From contig NC_092581.1 of NCBI RefSeq assembly GCF_037975245.1, forward strand, positions 14,535,303-14,599,302: 64,000 nucleotides of DNA, given 5' to 3'. The notes beneath the pieces were generated by a model. That model had not been told where the DNA came from and made no database searches. It was given only the letters and a program-made list of their open reading frames with translations. The stretch comes from Apostichopus japonicus. Its lineage: Eukaryota; Echinodermata; Holothuroidea; Aspidochirotida; Stichopodidae. Made by a program: the position numbers and the translations under genes. Positions 47,701-57,010 of this stretch are shown here, in pieces (positions within the stretch are counted from its first letter, which is position 1; each line of letters begins with the position of its first letter).

Positions 47701-50700
47701 CGAGGGCCTGCATCATCTATTTCAGGTTTAGCGTTTCACTGGGTGAACAGTGTTATATCAACAAACTCGTTCTGTTCACAAATGAAACCTGTGTCCTCTG
47801 ACTTGTTTATAAACAGAACTTGAATTTGCTCATTCCTTGCAAAAATGCTAATTCCTATGGAAAAGAAGTACCACAATCATAATGTTGTCAAAAATGAAAT
47901 AGAGGAGTTATGTAAGGTGTCATGAGAAATTGGTTTGATTGTGTTTATCATGGAAATGCATAATACAGTTTCATAGGCTGGTTCAGAGGGAACCTAACAT
48001 CTGACAGATGGAAAGTACCCTGGCTAAATTTGCATCAGGTCCTATGTAGATAACCGCATTTGAAGTTGTCTACTAATCCCCTTACATCTATCTCATTGTG
48101 TTCACGGTGCTCATTAACTGTCTGTCTTTTGTGCTTGTTGTTGTCCCTTCTGCTACTGTTACTTGTCATTCAGCCTCTGAAGAAGATCCTGCTAGGATCG
48201 AAACGTCAGGCCAACTTACTTTTACACATTCTATTACACAGGCTCTTTAGTGGATAAGCAGTTTGTTAACAGATTTATTTTATTTCGCATTTGAAGTTGA
48301 CAGATTTTTCAACAGTTCTAGTGAACAGGTGGCGATCAGACTGATGAACTGCAAGACCATCAATTTATAAACATCAACTAAATTAATGGTGTACTGAAAG
48401 AATGAGAGACAAGGACTAGGAATGGACAAAGATGCTAAAAGTGACTTTACCATCTCCATGGTGCAGATCAAGATCGATGTAAAGGACCCTCTTGAAAGAC
48501 TCTGTTAGTTTGAGGAGACTGATGACAATGTCATTAACATAACAAAAGCCAGCAGCTTCATCTCTGAAAAGAACAAAAGGCTTAATTACCAGCTATTCAG
48601 GACAATCAAACAAGGAGTGGACTAAAATGATATGTGTAACCATCGTATAAATAATCGTTTAGAAAAAGAACCATTTCTATCGTCAAATGGGAATGAAGGT
48701 AAAATTCTTCATATTTCCCAAAGTGGATGGGATCATGATGTTATACAATAAAAGATTTGGCAAAAGTCTTAAAGGGCATCAATGCATTAAAACTATATGT
48801 ATATGATTTAACATACACCTATTGTAAATTCCATTAAAGTCTCTGTTTTGCCCCAGTCAACACTGTCACTGTCACTTAAATTTTCTTTTTATCATGTCTT
48901 TCAGAAGAAAACTTAATCATTCAACAATGGTTTTCCAATCAAAATATAGAGAAGAGAACCGACAGATGTGTCCTAAGTTATAAACTATCTTTATATTCTA
49001 TGAAATAGACAACTGAACCAAAGTTCAATCCATTCATAAACTTTTGTCTCTCTGATGAGTGCAATAAACTCTTCATGCATAATACTTAATTTACACATCA
49101 AAGTCACTTCATTACATGTAATTGAAACTGACAAGTGATACATACAAAGAAAGGTTAAATGAGTTATATACTGTATCTACAGTAGAAAGGAGGACATCAT
49201 TTCTACTTCAATCATCACCAAAAAAAGATCAGTCTAACCTTCTGCTATGATGCCAGCCTCCTGTCCAGTTGATGGCTACCTGATACTCCTTTGATGTCAG
49301 AGCTTGAACCCCGCTCAGCGATGCCCCCACGATCATCTTAGCTACCTCAAATATCCTAGGAAATGATGGACAATCACAACCTGAAAGTAAAATATAATTT
49401 AGAAATGTTCAAGTTTGTGTCTTGAGGTAGAAAAGGAACTGATCAATATATAACACTAGTATTTTACTCACCAGCCCTCACTAAGCTCTCAGGCAACAGC
49501 TGTTTTAAAGGTCATTAATATAATGTAGTGATATATTTTTGGCCTGGCCTGCATCCTCATTTCATATTCTCTGTCCAGTTCCATTAAATTTGAGCAAGGG
49601 CGTAGGAACCGGGGGGGGCTGGGGGGGCGCCAGCCCCCAGTGAAAAACGTGGAGGGGCGGAAGTATCATTCCGCCCCCCTGCTTCGCAAGTCAGAAAACC
49701 CCTTTTTCATTTCCAAATGAGAAAAAAATCTCATTTGGAGCACCAAATTGCATCTAAGGCCTGGTGAAAATACAAAATTAAGTTTACAAAATGGAGTGGG
49801 TGTTGAAGTGTGCTATATTGCACCAAATTGCATCTGATGATCTGAGGCTACCTGGAAATGCAAAAAATTCCAAAGGGGAGGGGGACACCCCCTCCCCTTA
49901 GACCCCTCCCCCAGGCCGGCCATCAGTCTTCAGCCCCCTCACTCAAAAGTACCTTCCTACGCCACTGAATTTGAGAACTGGTATGCAGAATATTCCTTGT
50001 TTGATACCTTTAAGTACAGTTTAATGGCTTTTAATATGTGCTTGAGCCTCGGTGCAACACAAGAACTTAAAGTTTGGATTTGCTAAAACGATGTGGACAA
50101 TTGGAGTCAATTTTGGTAGAACAAGACAGTACCCATAGAGGGCAGGCTACGAATTATAGAAATTTTTCCCTCTTCGACCTTCTTGAACATGCTTACAAAT
50201 TTCATACTCCATCTGAGAAGGCTGATATTATGGCTGTTCCTACCTTGAGGATGACTGGACAGAGTTCTAACATCTTTTCAACCTTCATCATTATATTAAG
50301 AAATATTGATATACCAAAGGATAAAACAAATGCCTGATATAAACCCATTCTTCCTACTATATATATATTCTCAAATTGGTTCTCCTTCCATCTTCCCTCT
50401 CGGCCAATTCAAACTACTATGCGTACAGTAGTTTGGAAGGTACATTATCAGACTCTAAAAGCAATATTTTCAGATGCAGTAAAGTCTTACTAATTCCAAA
50501 TTCTTCCTTTTTCTCCATCCATTTCTCACTGTCCTCTTCCTCGTTCAGAAACTCTAAGAGGTCGACATACTCTTGAGAGTGGAAAGTCAAGAGGTGTTCC
50601 TTCCCGCCCTCAATGGGTGGCAGTACTGTTATTGGTCCATAAGTAAGAAGTCCATATGCTTCGATGAGAGTATGGACTCTACTTGCCTAAAAAAGAGAAA

Positions 50701-51724
50701 CCATAATGTTGCATGTGGTTTCCTTAATTATTACCTATACTGTAATGGTACAGTCCATAAGATACATGTGTAATGCATATTAAGATAAACGTATGGCCGA
50801 CAAAACAAAAGGATGGCCTAATATAGTACTAATCTCATTGACAGAAGACCTCTCCTCACAATCTCTTCTACCCTGGACAATGGGCACTGTTGGAGTACTC
50901 TCTTCAGGACAGAACATTGCACCCGTGGTTCAACTCTTTAAACCCATTTATATAAGAGTGAGCACATGTATATTGGTGGAATAAGTGGGCAATAGCACTT
51001 TGCTCTGAAAATTGACACACAGTGAATAATTCAGAATCCAAATTATGTGAAGCAGTTTTGTAGGTCTCGTATGAACTACAAATTGAATTGTATCCGATGT
51101 ACAAAGACTGCTATACATCTTAGCATAAATTGCAAACAGCAATCTGACCATTTTCCGACATGTAACATCACATAAATTATTACCTGTTCTTCAACTTTAG
51201 GCTAAATGACAACCCTTGTCATTGAGCCTTTGAAGAAGATTCGGCTAGGATCGAAACGTCAGGCAAACTTACTTTTACACATTCTCTTATACATGCTCTC
51301 TAGTGGATAAGCAGTTTGCTAACAGTTTTATTTTATTTTAATTACTATAGGAGAAGACTTTCAGATTTGCAGAATGTCTCTTGATTCCAGTAAACAATTA
51401 TCAAAGCCAAAATGCACAAACCCTGTGAAAGACCCTTGGTAAAAGATTGCAAAGATCTATCAACTGTGGACTCCAGATATAGGCAACTCTTCGCAATGTT
51501 GGTGCAAACTGTGCTACTTGATCAGTTGGTATCTTCTCTTTGACCTTTGACACAGCTGGGGTAATTGCAGTTGGGACTTCTTTTTCTCTTAAATTAGTGA
51601 CAGGCGAACTGGCTAATCTCTTGACTCCTCTCTGGAGATTTCCTTCATCTCTTTCTTGGTGATCCTTGGTGGTGGATTGTTCACATTTCTCCATAAGAAG
51701 TTCAAACCAACTTACATGATGCAT
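41758..51724 (-). CDS. HDAC8: Histone deacetylase 8 (class I, zinc-dependent lysine deacetylase)
   Basis: HDAC8 removes acetyl groups from lysines of histones and of cohesin SMC3. Ten exons on the minus strand: 51422-51724, 50491-50686, 49239-49380, 48451-48563, 47272-47349, 46317-46425, 44419-44591, 43622-43716, 43050-43155 and 41758-41798. They sum to 1,356 nt (451 residues plus stop) with all phases joining. GWHH holds His210/211. Asp246 and His248 (DLDLHHGD) and Asp335 (QCGAD) bind zinc. Tyr374 (GGGGYH) is catalytic. Each equals the human residue plus 68, so the core has no net indels from there on. The end, [17 protein letters not shown], and the short C-terminus are HDAC8-type, not HDAC1/3. 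The N-terminus is about 75 residues longer than human. The ATG at 51724 is the first after an in-frame TGA. Introns hold several mobile elements and a broken exon copy. Confidence 0.97.
42000..42326 (-). mobile_element. tRNA-related SINE in HDAC8 intron
   Basis: Read on the minus strand, it begins GGTGAGGACGTGGTGTGGCT, then GTTAGAGTG (A-box-like), and has a B-box-like TGATTCAAATCCC about 60 bp later. The 3' limit is not clear. Head only is confident. Confidence 0.55.
44870..45040. repeat. Dispersed repeat, third copy
   Basis: It shares blocks of the type 'acttttatggcctcaaataac', 'catgaaattatcaagg' and 'ttttggttgagttatttga' with about 4515-4720 and 10265-10410. It lies in an HDAC8 intron. Confidence 0.5.
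45229..45595. mobile_element. TTAA-flanked MITE, copy 2, in HDAC8 intron
   Basis: Same ends and body as 36836-37190, including 'acctagtttcgaatgaggtg' and 'acacacagcttgctaccgtc'. TTAA stands at both borders. The right border falls inside the degenerate HDAC8 exon copy, at the TTTAAAG that the true exon also has. Confidence 0.88.
45596..45702 (-). pseudogene. Degenerate duplicate of the HDAC8 GADC exon, truncated by a MITE
   Basis: Read on the minus strand, an acceptor (ttttcatcag) leads into a sequence that follows the true exon (44419-44591) closely: [16 protein letters not shown], then [14 protein letters not shown] against [16 protein letters not shown], then [14 protein letters not shown]. 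It has four extra bases near its start, which shifts the frame, and substitutions at conserved sites. It stops at TTTAAAG where the MITE begins. The second half of the exon is not found on the other side of the MITE. It cannot be a working alternative exon as it stands. Confidence 0.85.
46317..46425 (-). other. HDAC8: HDAC8 exon after the duplicate region
   Basis: This exon encodes [23 protein letters not shown] and is listed separately only because the broken exon copy and a MITE sit between it and the next true exon at 44419-44591. Confidence 0.9.
48173..48211 (+). ncRNA. Hammerhead-ribozyme-like motif in a dispersed repeat
   Basis: GCCT (48173-48176) can pair with AGGC (48208-48211) as stem I. 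CTGAAGA (48177-48183) fits the CUGANGA core. GATCC-TGCTA-GGATC (48185-48199) is a perfect 5-bp stem II. GAAA (48200-48203) and GTC (48205-48207) follow. Caveats: one extra A stands before stem II, and stem III is reduced to a single C-G, so it would only work as a dimer, as reported for Penelope-like elements and retrozymes. It lies in an HDAC8 intron, antisense to the gene, within a repeat of about 48100-48290. Confidence 0.5.
49595..49967. mobile_element. hAT-like non-autonomous element, 8-bp target duplication, in HDAC8 intron
   Basis: It starts CAAGGGCGTAGGAACCGGGG and ends ACCTTCCTACGCCACTG. AATTTGAG flanks both sides (49587-49594 and 49968-49975). Same family as 19387-19680 but about 80 bp longer. 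No ORF. Confidence 0.92.
51219..51254 (+). ncRNA. Decayed second copy of the hammerhead-like motif
   Basis: It shares the body and tail of the 48173 repeat ('aggatcgaaacgtcaggc', 'agtggataagcagtttg', TTTTATTTTATTT). GCCT/AGGC and GAAA are kept, but the core reads TTGAAGA and stem II is GATTC/GGATC with one G-T pair, so it is probably inactive. It lies in HDAC8 intron 1. Confidence 0.45.
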
Positions 51725-52208
51725 TCCAGTCTTGAAAGGAGAGTTTGATGCAAGTTGATGTAGCCATCATCTTTCTGTGGAAGGGAAGCAATTGCTCACT
51801 CTCCATTCAATATCCATTCCAGGAAAAAAGGTTTAATTGCATCATGATGGAATATATTAATAAGTGCTAGGGTAAGCCTAGCAACAAGCAAAGGGCCTAC
51901 AACAGTGCAAGATCTTAACATTTTTAAAGGCTTAATTGACCTCTTAAATAGGGATCAATGCATCAGACTTGGTATGTTCAAATACTGTTGGATTGTAGTG
52001 TAGGTTTCAACATAGAATAATGTATGTAATTATACATAATTTACTGTATCACAGGTTAGTCTTGCAGCTAGATACTGTTTATGATAGATCATGAGGGTAA
52101 CATATACTAGTAATATTTACTAGCAGGGCTTCCTTTCATATTTGCTATTGCTGCAGCTACTAAATACTAGTAGAAGGATTATGCCAAAGTAAGGTGTCCC
52201 CTTAAAGT

Positions 52209-52577
52209 TTAAGGGAATAAAGACTTGCGCACAAAGAAATGTCTGATGTCGGTAATCTAACCTAGTTTCGAATGAGGTGTAACAGAAGTGTTAGACTCCA
52301 CTATCGATCCCAGAAAATACACACACAGCTTGCTACCGTCGGTAATTAGACACTAGTGTCGTCAATACATGCAGCTACGGTCAATACCCACAACACAGTG
52401 TACATAGCAGCAATGGACATCTCAGGTCCAGATAAAAGATAACAAGGTATCACATTTCATTACTGTCTGCATTTTGTAGCGACAAGAAGAAAACTTCACT
52501 TGCAAGCATTGTAAAGTTAACCATATAAGTTATAGAGGGTGGCACGCGGTTTGGGGCGAGTCTTCAATGCCTTTCAA
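52209..52577. mobile_element. TTAA MITE, copy 3, upstream of HDAC8
   Basis: Same body as 36836-37190 and 45229-45595. The left border reads TTAAGGGAATAAAGACTTGC and the right border is mutated (TTTCAA in place of TTTAA). It lies about 480 bp upstream of the HDAC8 start codon. Confidence 0.82.
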
Positions 52578-54578
52578 TCTTAGTTTAGGCTAAGGCTGAT
52601 ATGTATTTCAAAAAATTCACCAATTTATTTGTATATTTATGATGCATTGTTTGTTTGTTTTTTGTAAATCAAATCAAGGGCACCCCTACAACTTAGTCTG
52701 TACTACTACTAGTCTTAAGTTGGTAACAAGTAGTACTGCCGTATAGTACTAGTTATACAGTAGTTCTTGACTAGCTAGGCCCAGAGCCGTATATAGACGG
52801 CTCTGGCTAGGCCTAGCAAGTAGCAGGACTAACACCAAGCCTAACATTAGGCGATTATTATTCAAAGTGATACTAAGACTTGACATTAAAAAACGATATG
52901 TCAGAAATTGGTAATTTGCTTGAGCACCAGTACCTGCAACAACTGTGACAACCAAAAGTCAAGAAGTATATTTCGTGGCAGGTGGCTTTAAATCACGTCA
53001 GTCAGACAGCTACTCACTGTAGCAGTATTACAAATGAATGGATCATTCCATACATTCGGACAAATGGAACGACCCAGGCAGTGGGACTGGGTTGATCTTA
53101 TTTGCATACATCACCCTGGGCTGGCAGATTTTATTGTTATACAGCAAGTATGTGATTCGAAATTGCCAATTAATCGTACCTGCATGGCCTAAAAAATATA
53201 CTTGTTAGGAGTGATCCATGTGGAGCAGATATGACAACTCGTGGGGTTGGGGCAATTAATGAGGCGGAGAAGCAGACGGAAGGGGTGGTGATGAAGTATT
53301 ATGGGAATGGGTACATGGAATGGAAGGGAGTGGAAGCATAAGGGGTGAAGAGATGTTGCAAAGGGGATGGAATGGGGTAAGAGCTAAGGCAGGTATATAA
53401 CAAAAATTGAGCAAGACATTATTTGTCCACTGCTGTCTACACGAACGATGTCACTTTAGGCAATAGGGATAGAGTTCCAACGCCCACTATAACAAAATGG
53501 ATTCATGTGTTTGGAACATGGCAGATGTTAAGATATTGGGTATTCAGAAGATTTTGAAATGGTTTAGGGTAAGGGTGGTCGGGCCAGAGGGTATAAGAGC
53601 CAATCAGAGCCCATACAACTTGAGGAAAGAATTAAAGAACAAAAGTTTCTTTGCCATTTTATTGGTGTAACTCCTCAAAATACAGAAATGCCTTCCTATC
53701 AGGACAGATATTTAGTTTCTATAGTGCCTTTTACTTCTTATGGCAAGCAAACCTTTCTAAGCAAACAGCAATATTCACCCATGAATGGTTTTCAGTTCCT
53801 GAGATAACCGACCACAGCATTACCGGCTGAAACATATCACTGAAAAAATTTCTGGTGACTTCTAAACAGTTTCCAGATGGAAGTACCAACTGTTTTCAAA
53901 GTGTGCATTCATGCTTAATTTTATATCTAAACTTGGAGAATAGAAACAGAGCACAAAATGATTAACCTAACATTGTTCCAATTAACTATTATAATTGTTA
54001 TGTTATTTATTAAAATATTTTTTTTAAATCTTTCAGATCAAAAGAAAGCCAAATAACCTGATGAAATGGCACAATTTGATTGTATCAATTTAACATGTAC
54101 TTTTTTATCTATAACTTTTATTTTTGTTTGGCAATGAAATTTTCCATTGTGGAAAGTTAACTAGAAGGAAAAAACACTATGTAAGATAAATCACTGTGTT
54201 AACTTTTATAGACTCCAGTACTCTCTGAAAATCAAGGTGTTTGTACTACTGTACATACCCTAAACAATATAAAATGTTCCCATGTGCGAAGTGCTAATTT
54301 CATTCCCGTATGTAAAGTAGCACATTTGATTGCATATAATATATATATATATATATATATTAGGGGGGGGGTGACAATATTTTAGGAAGATATGGGTAGT
54401 GGCTGTGAATTTGGAAGACAGCCTATGCCATATCACCATTCTACCCAGGATAGTGGTCAGACTGCCAAAATTTTCACACATAAAAACAATTACATTATGA
54501 AATAATCCTGCAATCTGTACGAATTTACATTAATATCTACAATTCTGTTAATTATTGCGTGTTATGTTTTCCCAGCAG
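52578..54578. other. Region upstream of HDAC8 without recognised coding exons
   Basis: It probably includes the HDAC8 promoter and a 5'UTR exon, but I cannot place them. A (TA)n run lies at 54338-54361. No gene is recognised. Confidence 0.35.
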
Positions 54579-54679
54579 TCAGACAGCTTCTATGAATTTT
54601 CTTTCAGCCATGATGCGTTCACACACTTTCGCTTCAATTGTCCCTCCGCCGCTCACCGGATGCTGATTCTGATGCTGTT
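54579..54679 (-). other. Possible 3'UTR exon of COX17
   Basis: Read on the minus strand, an acceptor (cgtgtttcag) opens at 54679. COX17 exon 2 has a GTAAGC donor (55427-55432) 17 nt after its stop, so a spliced 3'UTR is possible. The frame here (PVSGGGTIEAKVCERIMAER) matches no family I know. It could equally be an exon of another transcript. Confidence 0.35.
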
Positions 54680-55449
54680 CTGAAACACGGAAATGAATAA
54701 TGATATATAGCAACGAGAAAATGGAGTTTACCTTTAACATAACATAAGCCTCTGATTGCAAAAAAAGAAAACAGATTGAAAATCAGATTTCGACTTGAAA
54801 AACCTCACACACCAAAAGTGTCCTATGCAAAGGATGTAATTTCAAATCCTTGGACAACACAAATTCATATTGAGATAACACTTTTTCTTGATTCTGCCAA
54901 ATATATTTAAAAAATTTGAAACAGCTTTACAGTCAGTTAAAAATTAAACCAATTTCAAAACTACCAAACTCAAAATATATAAAATTTATGCATTAATGTA
55001 GGAAATAATTTAATTTAACATTTTGCTTTAAAAATGTGTTAATTTAACAAAATACTGAAAAACGCTATGTACAAAAGCTGTAAAATTTTTCCCTATGTTC
55101 AGAAATTCATGTTCATGTTTACATCGATCATTGCTAGGTGGTTTGATAATTTGAAATTGCTTTGAACTGAAACAAATTGACACAACGCCACTTATATTGT
55201 GCAGCTCAGTTTACAACATTTATTGCAAAACACCGATGGGTTAAAAAAACAAACACTCGGGTTCCAACAAGCGATTTTCTCTTAGGAATGAAAAATGTTT
55301 CTTTTCAGTCTGAAAACTTAACTGCATGGAGCAAGAAACATTTTTGGAGTAGTTTTTGTTTTTGTTGAGATAAGCAGATGAATGTATATTCCCTACAAAT
55401 CCACACTCTGTATAGAGGTAGATGAAGCTTACCTATTACACCGAGATTG

Positions 55450-56528
55450 TCAAATCTTGAAACCGAGACTCCTCATACATTCCTTATGTGCTTCAATCAG
55501 ATCCCCACATTCTGCCTCTCCTTTTTCTATAATGCTGAAAATTAATAAAAATACAACAAACATCAATAAAAAATAATATTAAAATAAACTTTTTGGGCAC
55601 ATTCATCCTTTTCTTTAGGTGAAATGATGTAAAAGAAAGAAAAAGTTGCATACATGTGCATTGTCTATTCAGTGATGCAATATACTATGAAAAGTAGTAC
55701 AACCATTTATAAACTCCACCAGAATTTTGTGTGTTATGTTTCCTGTTTCTTTAAAGTTCTGCAGGCTATATTTGAAAGAGTTTTAAGAAATCGTCACTTA
55801 CAAATATGCTAATTGTTTGCCACAAGTTCAGGAAATGTTTTGGCCTTATTTCCCATTTTACAACACCAGCTGTTTTAACATACATTACATTATGTACTGC
55901 TAAATTTAACTATGCACCAGAATACTAAAATGTACAATAGCAATATGGATTGGCCAAATTGGGAATGAAGTACCCACCTCTCTGTGAAGCTGCAAATGTA
56001 TAACACAGTATGCCAATGAAGGCCCTGTACAACACACTTTATACTTAATTTTAAGTAATCCACTCATAACCCCCAATCAGTTTCCAAATATATATGTTTA
56101 CTGCATTTACCATAAGTCCTACTCATGAGTCTTGGATACAGCATGTGTCCAGCAGTGTAGCAAAAATATGATAATCGTTACTACAAACTAAGCCTAGTCT
56201 GCAAGTACAACAATGTTGCTTGCAAGCTTTGCTGAAAGCTAGCTTATATCAGGGAGTTGTTCCATAACAACTCCCTGCTTATATATTATTGACCTTGGAA
56301 TAGAATACTTTAGTAAAAGTAGGCTAATCACGCCTTCATCAAGGTAGCACACATAAGTTTTAGTAAGCTAGGCTTAGGCCTATGATAGGTTGAAAAGTAA
56401 ATCCTCCTGTTTATATACCATTCATCTCTTGCTTTCTTCGTCTCTGGACAGGCACAACATGGCTTCAGTTTAGGTTTCTCCACCTCTTTATCGGCTGCCA
56501 CCGATTTGTCTTCAATAGGTTCAGGCAT
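55450..56528 (-). CDS. COX17: Cytochrome c oxidase copper chaperone COX17
   Basis: COX17 carries copper(I) in the mitochondrial intermembrane space to SCO1 and COX11 for assembly of complex IV. Two exons: 56419-56528 and 55450-55534 (the exon continues to a donor at 55433). They encode 64 residues, close to the 63 of human. [16 protein letters not shown] holds the copper-binding Cys pair (24, 25). Cys27-X9-Cys37 and Cys46-X9-Cys56 form the twin CX9C coiled-coil helix-coiled-coil-helix fold imported by Mia40. The C-terminus is [12 protein letters not shown], near identical to vertebrates. The codon for Cys37 is split by the intron. An in-frame ATG exists further up (56606) but the start at 56528 gives the family length. 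It is divergent from TAF13. Confidence 0.97.
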
Positions 56529-57010
56529 ATTTAGACCTAGATAGCTTGAGAAGTAATCAATGGAAGGCTCCTGTGGCGTCTGAATGTGTGATGGTGATAT
56601 GTGCAAAATTCAAGCAAGTGCGTGTAAAGTCCATGTGAATCGCATAGCGATTATGTAATAGTATTTGAAAGCAAGGCGAAATATTACGTAATACGAAATG
56701 CTAGTGTGTTATAAATCTTTCTTAGATCATGACATTTTAAATTCCATATTTGTCATATATCTCAATAAATTAATCATTAAACGGAATATTTATATATGTA
56801 ATTATTATTCTGTAATTATAATTTGTTTGAAGTCAGTGATTTTACCTTGTTGCTTATTTCTCAAGTAAGTTGTATGATATATTTCTCTTTATTTCTCACT
56901 TTACTGTCGTAGCTGTGGAAGCTTTGAACAGTCGTTAATAGGCTTACTTTCAGTGTTTACGAAACCACCCTGCGTAGAATTTGGTTTGATAAAAATTCAT
57001 TTTGCAAACA
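56529..57010. promoter_or_regulatory. Putative bidirectional promoter between COX17 and TAF13
   Basis: The two start codons face away from each other across 482 bp. Both are housekeeping genes. No other gene fits between, so this interval must hold both promoters. I see no clear TATA box tied to either start. Inferred from layout. Confidence 0.6.
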
